Made by a program: the position numbers and the translations under genes. From JAJPHT01 sp035526585 (GTDB lineage Archaea; Thermoplasmatota; SW-10-69-26; JACQPN01; JAJPHT01): a stretch of DNA of 64,000 nucleotides. Position 1 is the stretch's first letter. The number at the start of each line of letters is the position of its first letter. This document shows positions 1 to 6,906 of the stretch, one piece after another. The DNA is taken from positions 1-64,000 of the forward strand of contig DATLCC010000027.1 in NCBI GenBank assembly GCA_035526585.1. The letters run 5' to 3'. The notes under the pieces were generated by a model that saw only the letters and a list, made by a program, of their open reading frames with translations, searched no databases and had not been told where the DNA came from.

Positions 1-1
1 C

Positions 2-29
2 CCGAAATTTTTCCGCAGAAAAATTTCGG
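2..29. repeat. Hairpin with conserved CGCA loop, copy 1
   Basis: A perfect inverted repeat with 12-base arms (2-13 and 18-29) and loop CGCA. The loop-proximal core CCGCAGAAAA recurs in two more hairpins at 973-1002 (opposite strand) and 1151-1175, while the outer stem sequence differs and stays paired. It could be a protein-binding palindrome or an RNA hairpin. Its gene context lies partly outside the window. Confidence 0.6.
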
Positions 30-62
30 CCCAGGCAACGATGTTCTCGGGCCCGCGGACGC

Positions 63-78
63 GTAACCATATGGTTAC
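63..78. promoter_or_regulatory. GTAACC-N4-GGTTAC palindrome, copy 1
   Basis: A perfect 16-base palindrome, GTAACCATATGGTTAC, extended by GC on each side. The same half-sites with a 4-base spacer occur at 1074-1089 and 18451-18466. It looks like a binding site for a dimeric regulator. This copy sits just past the stop codon of the small membrane-protein gene and may serve a gene left of the window. Confidence 0.5.
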
Positions 79-99
79 GCGCCTCCGGGTCGGGGGGGA

Positions 100-240
100 T
101 CAGCTTCGCACAAGGAGCGTCAGCACGGTCCCGGTCATCACGCACGCGCCGGCGGCGGCGAGCGCCTGGACGGCGCCCAGCACGCCGGCGCCGAGGATGG
201 TGGCGCCGGTGAGGAAGGCGGCGACGGGGATCAGCTGCAT
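100..240 (-). CDS. Small hydrophobic membrane protein, 46 residues
   Basis: An ATG-to-TGA frame of 46 codons. The product is almost entirely hydrophobic (starts MQLIPVAAFLTGATILGAGV, ends TLLVRS) and can form two short membrane helices joined by a Gly/Ala turn. A CTTAAG box centred about 27 bases upstream of the ATG supports leaderless expression. It follows the MBL hydrolase gene on the same strand with a 60-base gap. No family recognised; a subunit or accessory role cannot be told from sequence. Confidence 0.55.
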   Translation of the reverse strand: MQLIPVAAFLTGATILGAGVLGAVQALAAAGACVMTGTVLTLLVRS

Positions 241-263
241 GGGCGGCTCGTTCCCGGACCCGG

Positions 264-271
264 GCTTAAGG
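264..271 (-). promoter_or_regulatory. TATA-like box for the 46-residue membrane protein
   Basis: CTTAAG at 265-270, centred about 27 bases upstream of the ATG at 240. This is the spacing expected for an archaeal leaderless promoter. The box lies between the end of the MBL gene and the small gene. Confidence 0.45.
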
Positions 272-300
272 GAGCGGGCAGGTCCGCTCGGGGAGTTGGA

Positions 301-912
301 TCACGGCTCCCCCATGAACTGGAGGAATTCCTCGACGCTGCGCGGCCTGAGCGTGTGGTTCGTGCGGCGTTCCTCGTCCAGGGTGGAGAGCGGGCGCTCG
401 CCGTAGTCGTGGCCCGGGCAGACGATGAGCGCGCCTGGGAGCTTCGCGAGCGTCGTGAGGAGGCTGTGGTGCATGGCGCGCACGTCGCTCCCGGGCAGGT
501 CGACGCGCCCGCATTCGCCCACGAAGAGCGTGTCGCCCGTGACGACGTGCGTCCCGTCGATGACGTAGCAGACGCTGTCGAAGCGGTGGCCGGGCGTGTG
601 GACGACCTCGATCCGCATGCCGCCGATCTCGAGGCGCTCGCCGTCGCGCAGCTTGCGGTCCACGGGGTGATCCGCGCTCTCGTGCCCGAAGACCTGCGCC
701 CCAGTCGCGCTCTTCACGGGCTCGATCCCCAGGATGTGGTCCGGGTGCCCGTGCGTCGCGAGGATGTGCGTCACGCGGACGCCGGTCTCCTCCACGAGGC
801 GCAGGAGCTTGGGCACCTCGAAGGCGGGATCGACGAGGAAGCCTTCGCCGCCCCCCTCGAAGAGGTACACGAAGTTCTGCATGGGGCCCAGGCGCCACTG
901 ATGCATGCGCAT
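301..912 (-). CDS. MBL-fold metallo-hydrolase (glyoxalase II-like)
   Basis: A 203-residue metallo-beta-lactamase-fold hydrolase. The metal-binding motif THGHPDH at residues 53-59 (H54, H56, D58, H59) is intact. Later metal ligands are consistent with the HTPGH stretch, the TGDTLF segment and the C-terminal CPGHDYG motif. The compact length and the CPGHDYG motif resemble glyoxalase II and persulfide dioxygenase-like members, which hydrolyse thioesters or oxidise persulfides. No fused rhodanese or flavodoxin domain is present, and the substrate is not determined. Alternative in-frame ATG two codons downstream of the chosen start. It is followed on the same strand by the 46-residue membrane protein. 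Confidence 0.9.
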   Translation of the reverse strand: MRMHQWRLGPMQNFVYLFEGGGEGFLVDPAFEVPKLLRLVEETGVRVTHILATHGHPDHILGIEPVKSATGAQVFGHESADHPVDRKLRDGERLEIGGMRIEVVHTPGHRFDSVCYVIDGTHVVTGDTLFVGECGRVDLPGSDVRAMHHSLLTTLAKLPGALIVCPGHDYGERPLSTLDEERRTNHTLRPRSVEEFLQFMGEP

Positions 913-972
913 GGGCTCAGAAGGAGCGCCTTCCTTCTTCCGCCTTCCTGCTTCCTTTCTTCCTCCACCGCC

Positions 973-1002
973 GCGCGAGATTTTCTGCGGAAGATCTCGC
1001 GC
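973..1002. repeat. Hairpin with conserved loop, copy 2 (inverted)
   Basis: Arms 973-985 and 990-1002 give a 13-pair stem with one G-T wobble. The loop is TGCG on the plus strand, which is CGCA on the minus strand. The core on the minus strand, CCGCAGAAAA, matches copies 1 and 3, but the outer arm (gcgcgaga/tctcgcgc) is unrelated in sequence and still pairs. Confidence 0.55.
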
Positions 1003-1073
1003 CCGCCTGGCGAAGAGGACCCCGACGGAGTGCCCCGCGCTCCTCCGGGAGCAAGGAGGTCTACGTTAGACGC

Positions 1074-1089
1074 GTAACCGAATGGTTAC
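1074..1089. promoter_or_regulatory. GTAACC-N4-GGTTAC palindrome, copy 2
   Basis: GTAACCGAATGGTTAC, with perfect 6-base arms and a 4-base spacer. It lies in the spacer between the divergent MBL hydrolase and antiporter genes, 162 bases upstream of the MBL start and 214 upstream of the antiporter start. Confidence 0.5.
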
Positions 1090-1150
1090 ACATTTGTCGC
1101 GGGAGTGGACACCGAACACCCCGTCACCCCCATCCTTGCCAGCCGTCGTG

Positions 1151-1175
1151 CGATTTTTTCCCGCAGAAAAGATCG
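1151..1175. repeat. Hairpin with conserved loop, copy 3
   Basis: Arms 1151-1160 and 1166-1175 pair with one G-T wobble around the loop CCGCA. It shares CGCAGAAAA with copies 1 and 2. The outer pairs (cgat/atcg) differ from both other copies. Confidence 0.5.
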
Positions 1176-1302
1176 CTCTCACCTCCGATGGGACGCATTT
1201 AGAAACCTCCATGCCCCGGAACCCGGTCCTTTCGGGTAGCGCGACGAGGAGGTTTGCTCCCGCCACAGAAGCGGGGTAGAGTCGGCGCGTGAGGCCTTAG
1301 CC

Positions 1303-2628
1303 ATGGCTGAAGCGCTCGGCATCATCCTCCTCAAGATCGTCGGCATCGTCGTCGCGGCCAAGCTCGCGGGCGAGCTCGCGGAGCGCGTGAAGCAGCCCGC
1401 GGTGCTGGGCGAGCTCCTGGCGGGCGTTCTCTTGGGGCCCTCGCTCCTGGGACTCGCCGACTTCTCGCTCGACACGCCCGACAACCATCTTCTCCTGTTC
1501 CTCGCGGACATGGGCGCGGTCGTCCTGCTGCTCGAGGTCGGACTCGAGACGAAGCTCAAGGACATGTTGAGCGTGGGCGCGAGCGCGGGCCTCGTCGCGC
1601 TCGTGGGGATCGTGGGCTCGTTCGCCGCCGGCTTCGGCGCCTCGTGGTTCCTCGGCAAGCTCGGCCTCTGGGGCACGTCCACGCTCTTCCACGTCTTCGT
1701 CGGCGCCACCTTCACCGCGACCTCCGTGGGCATCACGGCGCGCGTGCTCAGCGACATGGGGCGCCTCGCGACGGCGGAGGCGCGCACGATCCTCGGCGCG
1801 GCCGTGCTCGACGACGTCGGCGGCCTCCTCATCCTCGCGTTCGTGAGCGCGCTTGCCGCGGGCGCAGTGAGCTTCGGCGCGCTCGCGGTGAAGGCCGGGC
1901 TCGCCGTCGGCGTCCTCGTCCTCGCGCTGATCCTCGGCGTGCGCATCGCGCCGTGGGCGCTCGATCGCCTCAGCCGCGCGAAGGTGCGCGGGCTCCTCGC
2001 CGCCGCCGCCTTCGCCTTCGCGCTCCTCCTCGCCTGGGCCGCCGAGTCCACGGGGCTCGCGGCGATCGTGGGCGCGTTCACCGCCGGGCTCATCCTCGCG
2101 CAGACGCGCCAGCAGGCCGCGCTCCACGAGAAGATGCGCACCCTGGGCGACATCCTCGTGCCCGTATTCTTCGTCTACGTCGGCATGCAGGTGGACCTGC
2201 GCGGCGTCGGTGGCAACGTCGCGCCGATGCTCCTCGCCGCCGCCGCCCTCGTCGCTGCGGGGATCGTCGGCAAGTTGGTGAGCGGGCTCGCGGTGCTCGA
2301 GAAGGGCACGTCGCGCTTGGCCGTCGGCGTCGGCATGATCCCACGCGGCGAGGTCGGGCTCATCTTCGCCCTCGTCGGCCTCACGACGATCGTGGACGGC
2401 GCGCCCCTTGTGGCGGGCTGGGAGTACACCGCGCTCCTTCTTGCGATCGCCGTGACGACCTTCCTCACGCCCCTCTGGCTCAAGCGCGTCCTCGCGCGCG
2501 CGGCTCCGGCGGGCCCGGACCTCAGCGCCGTCGTCGCGGACACGGACTCGTCCGGACAGGCGGTCTTCCGCGCGAAGCCCGGGCGGCCCAAGGTCGGTCC
2601 CGGGTGGGACGGGAAGCGGGAGCGCTAG
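1303..2628 (+). CDS. Cation/proton antiporter, CPA2 (KefB-like) family
   Basis: A 441-residue polytopic membrane protein of the monovalent cation:proton antiporter-2 family. It exchanges Na+ or K+ for H+ across the cytoplasmic membrane. The family hallmark paired aspartates lie in AAVLDDVGGLL (D170, D171), and the segment FTATSVGITARVL is the conserved unwound helix region. About 12 to 13 hydrophobic segments fill residues 5-400. The C-terminal tail (about 45 residues) is short and has no TrkA-N or TrkA-C domain, unlike KefB/KefC, so nucleotide gating through a cytoplasmic domain is not expected. Its stop codon overlaps that of the convergent 98-residue gene in a shared CTAG. Confidence 0.93.
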   Translation: MAEALGIILLKIVGIVVAAKLAGELAERVKQPAVLGELLAGVLLGPSLLGLADFSLDTPDNHLLLFLADMGAVVLLLEVGLETKLKDMLSVGASAGLVALVGIVGSFAAGFGASWFLGKLGLWGTSTLFHVFVGATFTATSVGITARVLSDMGRLATAEARTILGAAVLDDVGGLLILAFVSALAAGAVSFGALAVKAGLAVGVLVLALILGVRIAPWALDRLSRAKVRGLLAAAAFAFALLLAWAAESTGLAAIVGAFTAGLILAQTRQQAALHEKMRTLGDILVPVFFVYVGMQVDLRGVGGNVAPMLLAAAALVAAGIVGKLVSGLAVLEKGTSRLAVGVGMIPRGEVGLIFALVGLTTIVDGAPLVAGWEYTALLLAIAVTTFLTPLWLKRVLARAAPAGPDLSAVVADTDSSGQAVFRAKPGRPKVGPGWDGKRER

Positions 2629-2921
2629 ACGTCGCCGAAGACGGACCCGAGCCCGCTCGCGGCGGCGTCCTCCTCGTCCTTCAGCATGCGGTAGAGGACC
2701 TCGCCCTCGGGCGCGCGCTCGCCGAAGTCGAGGAGCACGGCGTCGGCGCGGAGGATCCCCTTGTCCTCGCCTTCGACGAAGAGAAAGATCCAGTCGCCCG
2801 GCACTCCGAAATGGCGCGCGTCCTGGATGACCAGGGACTGGCGAGAAAGGATGTCGTCCCCGAGCGCCGCCTCGAGCTTGGCGCGGGCGGCGGAGGGGAA
2901 ACGATAGACCTGGTGCGGCAC
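2625..2921 (-). CDS. Hypothetical small soluble protein, 98 residues
   Basis: A GTG-started protein without signal peptide or membrane helix, rich in acidic residues at the C-terminus. The central part (DWIFLFVEGEDKGILRADAV) suggests a compact alpha/beta fold. Family not recognised. The GTG start is favoured because a CTTTATC box on the minus strand is centred about 25 bases upstream. The start codon lies in the arm of a strong hairpin at 2918-2941. Its 3' end overlaps the antiporter gene by four bases, convergently. Confidence 0.7.
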   Translation of the reverse strand: MPHQVYRFPSAARAKLEAALGDDILSRQSLVIQDARHFGVPGDWIFLFVEGEDKGILRADAVLLDFGERAPEGEVLYRMLKDEEDAAASGLGSVFGDV

Positions 2922-2941
2922 GCGCCCTCATGGGCGCGTGC
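2918..2941. promoter_or_regulatory. Strong inverted repeat over a start codon
   Basis: Perfect 10-base arms (2918-2927 and 2932-2941) with a 4-base loop. The repeat covers the GTG start of the 98-residue gene and the expected transcription start, directly below its TATA-like box. It could be an operator that blocks initiation or an RNA hairpin that masks the start codon. Confidence 0.5.
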
Positions 2942-2950
2942 CGATAAAGT
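2942..2950 (-). promoter_or_regulatory. TATA-like box for the 98-residue gene
   Basis: ACTTTATCG on the minus strand, centred about 25 bases upstream of the GTG start at 2921. Confidence 0.45.
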
Positions 2951-2976
2951 CGCTTCGCGACGTCCCGAAGGCGTGC

Positions 2977-3219
2977 CTACGGCCCGCGGGACGCCATCGC
3001 CACGATGAGCGCGACGACGAGCACGGCGAGCACGATGAGCACGATCACGACGGTCGTGCTGAGGCCAGCGAACGTGGATTCGTCCGCCCCCCCGTCCCCA
3101 TCGTGCACGTTCACGTCGATCGTAGGAGGCGTGTAGATGTTGGTCTCGTTGCCCGCGGCCGCCATCGGCAGCGCGAACAGGGTCAGCAGTCCAAGGATGG
3201 CCAGCAGCTTGTGTGCCAT
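2977..3219 (-). CDS. Small exported, membrane-anchored protein, 80 residues
   Basis: The start at the ATG of MAHKLLAILG is chosen because it places a typical signal peptide (residues 1-22, cleavage plausible after MAAAG) at the N-terminus. An upstream in-frame ATG would add nine residues before it. The mature part is a 25-residue acidic linker (NVHDGDGGADE) followed by a second hydrophobic helix (about residues 50-74) and the end MASRGP. The layout is signal peptide, short exposed acidic segment, C-terminal anchor. No family recognised. Confidence 0.6.
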   Translation of the reverse strand: MAHKLLAILGLLTLFALPMAAAGNETNIYTPPTIDVNVHDGDGGADESTFAGLSTTVVIVLIVLAVLVVALIVAMASRGP

Positions 3220-3302
3220 GGCAAGCCCTTGGCAGCTAGGCATCACGTTGGTTCTGGCCAGTTCTGCGATAGGCGGCCTCCCTTCGTCGTTCGTGGCGAA
3301 AG

Positions 3303-3310
3303 CCCTTAAG
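3303..3310 (+). promoter_or_regulatory. TATA-like box for phosphoglycerate kinase
   Basis: CCCTTAAG, centred about 35 bases upstream of the pgk ATG at 3342. The same AAGCCCTTA string occurs upstream of the next gene at 4646-4654. Confidence 0.45.
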
Positions 3311-3341
3311 ACCGGGCGCCCGGTTGGGCGCTTCGAGGCCC

Positions 3342-4622
3342 ATGCCCGAGGAAAAGCCCTACTTCACGGTGGACGACCTGAAGGTCAAGGACAAGACCAT
3401 CCTCCTTCGCGTCGACATCAACGCGCCCATCGTGGACGGGAGGATCGAAGGCAAGGACCGCATCCAGGCGGCCGCCGCCACGGTCGACCAGCTCGCGTCT
3501 CAAGGCGCGAAGGTCGTGATCCTCGCCCACCAGGGGCGCAAGGGCGACGCCGACTTCACCTCGCTGCGGGAGCACGCGGAGGTGCTCGACACCTTCACCG
3601 CCTGCAAGGTCAGCTTCGTCGGGACCCCCGACAAGGCGCCCGTCGAGGAATACGGCGAGTACATCGGCGGCCGCGCGGCCCTCGCCCGCATCAAGGACCT
3701 TCCCGCCGGCCACGCGCTCATGCTGGAGAACGTGCGCGCGCTCGACGACGAAACGAAGAAGGGGAAGCCCCACGACCACGCGCAAGCGCCCTTCGTCAAG
3801 GCGCTCGCCGCCGTCTCGCAAGGCTTCGTCAACGACGCCTTCAGCGCCGCGCACCGCGCGCAGGCGTCGCTCGTCGGCTTCACCGAGCTTCTCCCGAGCG
3901 CCGCGGGGCTCACCATGGACCGCGAGCTCACCGCACTCGCGAGATCGGTCGACGCGCCCGAGCCGCCCGCGGTCTACTTCCTCGGCGGCTCCAAGCCCGA
4001 GGACAGCATCGCCGTCATGCGGGCCAACTTCACGAAAGGCACGCTCGACACCGCGCTCCTGGGCGGCCTCGTCGCGAACCTCTTCCTCGTCGCGCGCGGC
4101 CACGAGATCGGGAAGCCCAGCCGCGAGCTCCTCGAGAAGAAGGGCATCCTGCAGCTGCTGCCCGAAGCCGAGAAGCTCCTCGAGGAATTCGACGCGCAGA
4201 TCGTGACGCCCGTCGACGTCGTCGTGAAGGACGGCCACGGCGTCCCGCAGACGCTGTGGGTCGAGGACATGCCCGTGAACCACCCGATCGTCGACATCGG
4301 CGCAGAGACCATCGCGATGTACGTCGAGGAGATCAACGCCGCCGGCTCCCTCATGATGAACGGCCCCGCCGGCCTCTACGAAGAGCCGCCCTACGACAAG
4401 GGCACGCGCGCGGTCCTGAACGCCTTCGCGCACAGCGACGCCTTCAGCCTTCTGGGCGGCGGCCACACCATCACCGCGATCGGCGAGTTCGGACTGAAGT
4501 TCGAGCAGTTCGGCTACGTCTCGCTCGCCGGCGGCGCCCTCATGGCGTACCTCACCGGCGAAGCGCTCCCCGCCGTCGAGGCCCTCAAGAGCAACAAGGC
4601 GAAGTTCAGCCACAAGCCGTGA
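3342..4622 (+). CDS. pgk: Phosphoglycerate kinase
   Basis: A 426-residue phosphoglycerate kinase, reversible phosphoryl transfer between 1,3-bisphosphoglycerate and ADP in glycolysis and gluconeogenesis. Substrate-binding signature RVDINAPI is near the N-terminus. The archaeal-type motif LAHQGRKGDADFTSL replaces the bacterial SHxGRP form. FLGGSKPEDSI and LLGGGHTITAIGEFG are the nucleotide-binding loops in their archaeal forms. The ATG of MPEEKPYF is preferred over an upstream in-frame start six codons earlier because a CTTAAG box precedes it at about -35 and the conserved fold begins close by. GAPDH, the preceding enzyme of the pathway, is encoded about 15 kb away at 19027-20082. Confidence 0.96.
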   Translation: MPEEKPYFTVDDLKVKDKTILLRVDINAPIVDGRIEGKDRIQAAAATVDQLASQGAKVVILAHQGRKGDADFTSLREHAEVLDTFTACKVSFVGTPDKAPVEEYGEYIGGRAALARIKDLPAGHALMLENVRALDDETKKGKPHDHAQAPFVKALAAVSQGFVNDAFSAAHRAQASLVGFTELLPSAAGLTMDRELTALARSVDAPEPPAVYFLGGSKPEDSIAVMRANFTKGTLDTALLGGLVANLFLVARGHEIGKPSRELLEKKGILQLLPEAEKLLEEFDAQIVTPVDVVVKDGHGVPQTLWVEDMPVNHPIVDIGAETIAMYVEEINAAGSLMMNGPAGLYEEPPYDKGTRAVLNAFAHSDAFSLLGGGHTITAIGEFGLKFEQFGYVSLAGGALMAYLTGEALPAVEALKSNKAKFSHKP

Positions 4623-4645
4623 GACCGCGCCTGCGCGAGACGGGG

Positions 4646-4655
4646 AAGCCCTTAT
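4646..4655 (+). promoter_or_regulatory. TATA-like box for the coiled-coil gene
   Basis: AAGCCCTTAT, like the AAGCCCTTAA box of pgk. It is about 20 bases from the ATG at 4670 and 31 from the second in-frame ATG at 4682. The latter spacing is nearer the archaeal norm and favours the shorter product. Confidence 0.4.
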
Positions 4656-4669
4656 CCCCGGTTTCCCCC

Positions 4670-5068
4670 ATGGCCGCGCCCATGACGACAGGCGAGGCCG
4701 CCGCAAGCTCCACCAGGACCGACGCGGATCGGCTGGCGAAGCTCTGGGAAGCCTACAAAGCGCAGGAGGAGGAGCTCAAGGACGCGCTCGCCCGCGCCCA
4801 ACGCCTCGCCGACGACCTCACCCACGCGGGCCGCACGAGCGGCGAACGCGAGCACGCCATCGCCGAGAGGGACAGCGAGATCCGCCGCCTCCACGAGACG
4901 ATCGCCCACAAGGACGCACGCATCCGCCAACTCGAGCAGGTCGAAGAGGACGCGAAGGCGATCCAGATGTACAAGGACCGCATCCGCGAGCTCGAAACCG
5001 CCTACGCGCAAGAGAAGGAGCGGCTCGCCAAGCTCTTCCTCCTCTACGAGCAGGCGACGAAGTCTTGA
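4670..5068 (+). CDS. Coiled-coil protein, about 130 residues
   Basis: A soluble protein of 132 residues (128 if the second ATG at 4682 is used). Almost all of it after residue 20 is a charged, heptad-like helix rich in Glu, Arg, Ala and Leu (AKLWEAYKAQEEELKDAL, IRRLHETIAHKDARIRQLEQ, KDRIRELETAYAQEKERLAKL). No Cys, no signal peptide, no membrane segment. A small coiled-coil scaffold or adaptor is likely; the partner is unknown. It follows pgk by 47 bases with its own TATA-like box, so it is probably a separate transcript. Confidence 0.8.
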   Translation: MAAPMTTGEAAASSTRTDADRLAKLWEAYKAQEEELKDALARAQRLADDLTHAGRTSGEREHAIAERDSEIRRLHETIAHKDARIRQLEQVEEDAKAIQMYKDRIRELETAYAQEKERLAKLFLLYEQATKS

Positions 5069-5120
5069 CCCTCCACTCGCGCGCACGAGCCGCGCCCGCG
5101 GCGGACCGACACAAAGCGTG

Positions 5121-5441
5121 CTACAGCACGCGAGTCCTGAGCTTTCCCAGCCGCTCGTCCAGGATCGCCAGCAGCTCGTTCTGATAGCTCGGGTTGTCGA
5201 GCGAGCGGCGCTGTCCGACGCGCTCCACCTTGCGCGCGAGCGCCGGGTCGCCGAGGATCCCGTGGAGCCACGGACCATACTGGTCCTTGTGGAAGTGGAC
5301 GAGGGACGCGCTCTTGGACGCGATGGCGTGCCGGAAGTCGTTGAGGTCGCGCACGCTCGCGCCGTCCGCAAAGCGGAACGCGTCGCTCGCCGCGCAGGGG
5401 GTGAGGGCCCGCCGCGCGACCGTCTGAAGGTTCTTGGCCAT
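5121..5441 (-). CDS. DUF5752-like protein
   Basis: A 106-residue soluble protein. The pattern FRFADGASVRDLNDFRHAI, then LVHFHKDQYGPWLHGILGDP, then ALARKVERVG fits the uncharacterised archaeal and bacterial DUF5752 family (aromatic-rich start, an H-F-H segment, W, LGD, LA). Function of the family is not known to me; members often sit beside glycosyltransferase or regulatory genes. The start at MAKNLQ is chosen because the frame upstream is unrelated arginine-rich shadow and a CTTAAG box lies about 38 bases before the ATG. It is divergent from the PLP-enzyme gene. Confidence 0.7.
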   Translation of the reverse strand: MAKNLQTVARRALTPCAASDAFRFADGASVRDLNDFRHAIASKSASLVHFHKDQYGPWLHGILGDPALARKVERVGQRRSLDNPSYQNELLAILDERLGKLRTRVL

Positions 5442-5475
5442 CGGATCCCAGCTTCCTCCAAGCTCGGCGGGGAGC

Positions 5476-5482
5476 GCCTTAA
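5476..5482 (-). promoter_or_regulatory. TATA-like box for the DUF5752-like gene
   Basis: CTTAAG centred about 38 bases upstream of the ATG at 5441, with one base of flank. The spacing is slightly long, as for pgk. Confidence 0.35.
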
Positions 5483-5536
5483 GCTCGTCGCCTGCCAGGT
5501 CCTTCCCTCCGACGAACGTTCGACGCCGCGTGCGTG

Positions 5537-5545
5537 GCTTCAAGC
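5537..5545 (+). promoter_or_regulatory. TATA-like box for the PLP-enzyme gene
   Basis: GCTTCAAGC, centred about 27 bases upstream of the ATG at 5568. It supports that ATG as the start rather than upstream in-frame codons. Confidence 0.4.
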
Positions 5546-5567
5546 GGGCGCGGGCGCTCGCTTGCGC

Positions 5568-6770
5568 ATGGAGAAGCCTCCGCAGGGAGAGAGGACGACG
5601 AAGGGAGAAGGGACGCTGGGCGTGCACGGCCGCGCGCCGCACGCCCGAGGCCCGCTCACGACGCCCATCTACCAGACGAGCACGTTCGCGCTCGACGATG
5701 CAGCGGACGTGGACGCCGTGTACGAAGGGCGCCGCGAGGGCGACGTCTACTCGCGCTACACGAACCCATCGACGACAAGCGCCGCCGACCGGATCGCCGC
5801 GCTCGAGGGCGCGCCCGCGGGGCTCGTGAGCGCAAGCGGCATGGCCGCGATCGCGAACGTCGTCATGACCTTCGTCCCGGCAGGAGGCCGCGTCGTCGCC
5901 AACGAAGACCTCTACGGCGGCTCGCTGAAGCTGCTCTCGGAGATGGGCGCGCGCTTCGGCGTGCGCACGGACTTCGTCCCGAGCGGCGATGCCGAGGCGC
6001 TGCGCCGCGCGCTCGCGACGGAGGCGCATCTCGTCTACCTCGAGACGCCCACGAACCCGACGCTGCGCCTCGTGGACCTCGCGGCCTCCGCCGAGATCGC
6101 GCGCGCGGCGGGCGTCGTGTCCGCGGTCGACAGCACCTTCGCGAGCCCCGTGAACTGCAAGCCCCATGCGCTCGGGATCGACCTCGTCCTCCACAGCGCC
6201 ACCAAGTACCTCGGCGGCCACGCCGACCTCACGGCAGGCGCACTCGTGGGATCGAAGGAGCTCGTGAAGCGGGTCGACGCGACGCAGCGCACCTTCGGGG
6301 GGATCCTGGACCCGCACGCCGCGTTCCTCCTCGAACGGGGCCTGAAGACGATCGCGCTCCGCGTGAAGGCCGCGAACGCGAACGCCCAGCGCGTCGCGGA
6401 GCACCTCGCGACGCACCCCGCCGTGAAGAAGGTCCACTATCCGGGGCTTCCCTCGCACCCGCAGCATGCGCTCGCGAAGCGCCAGATGCCCGGCGGCTTC
6501 GGCGGCGTCGTGAGCCTGGATCTCGCAAGCTTCGACGAGGCGAAGCGCTTCGTGGACGGCCTGAGGATCGTGCGGAACGCGGCGAGCCTCGGAGGCGTCG
6601 AAAGCCTCTCGATGATCTCCGTGCAACAATCGCACCGACATCAGCCGCCGGACGTGCTCGCGCGGTGCGGGATCACACAGGGCACGGTGCGGCTCGCGCT
6701 GGGGGTCGAGGACACGCACGACCTGGTGGCGGACGTGGATCAGGCGCTCGCGAACCTCGGAAAACGATAG
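5568..6770 (+). CDS. Cystathionine gamma-lyase/synthase-family PLP enzyme
   Basis: A 400-residue member of the Cys/Met-metabolism PLP-dependent family, which makes or cleaves the C-S bond of cystathionine, homocysteine derivatives or methionine. Visible signatures are PIYQTSTF, YSRYTNPS, ETPTNPT, and the cofactor lysine in SATKYLGGHAD (K213). The tail GVEDTHDLVADVDQAL is typical. Sequence alone does not separate cystathionine gamma-lyase, gamma-synthase and methionine gamma-lyase. No other sulfur-assimilation gene is adjacent. Long in-frame sequence upstream of the ATG is the antisense of the DUF5752 gene and is not coding. Confidence 0.93.
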   Translation: MEKPPQGERTTKGEGTLGVHGRAPHARGPLTTPIYQTSTFALDDAADVDAVYEGRREGDVYSRYTNPSTTSAADRIAALEGAPAGLVSASGMAAIANVVMTFVPAGGRVVANEDLYGGSLKLLSEMGARFGVRTDFVPSGDAEALRRALATEAHLVYLETPTNPTLRLVDLAASAEIARAAGVVSAVDSTFASPVNCKPHALGIDLVLHSATKYLGGHADLTAGALVGSKELVKRVDATQRTFGGILDPHAAFLLERGLKTIALRVKAANANAQRVAEHLATHPAVKKVHYPGLPSHPQHALAKRQMPGGFGGVVSLDLASFDEAKRFVDGLRIVRNAASLGGVESLSMISVQQSHRHQPPDVLARCGITQGTVRLALGVEDTHDLVADVDQALANLGKR

Positions 6771-6906
6771 CTTTCTCCACGCATCCCGGCAGGAACACGA
6801 TGGACGCGATACACGCGATGGACCTATCGCGACCACGCGTTCCCTGCGGAGTCCGAAGCGTTGGATGTGGGCAGATTGAAACGTGGGGGCGCAACTCGCC
6901 GGCACG

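Larger units (their letters stand above)
913..1302. other. Gene-free 390-base intergenic region with operator-like repeats
   Basis: It lies between the divergent MBL hydrolase and antiporter genes. It holds a pyrimidine-rich tract at about 940-965, two of the three CGCA-loop hairpins, one GTAACC palindrome and a short acccg/cgggt hairpin near 1217. Short overlapping frames on both strands here have no start context, family resemblance or codon pattern, so I do not call them genes. Confidence 0.6.

Noticed and set aside
1066..1279. Two overlapping 65-66 codon frames in the spacer before the antiporter
   Set aside because: They lie on operator-like repeats, overlap each other on opposite strands and show no recognisable protein feature.
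1297..2931. Long minus-strand frame opposite the antiporter gene
   Set aside because: Arginine/glutamate-rich low-complexity shadow of the antiporter in GC-rich DNA; no fold, start context or family.
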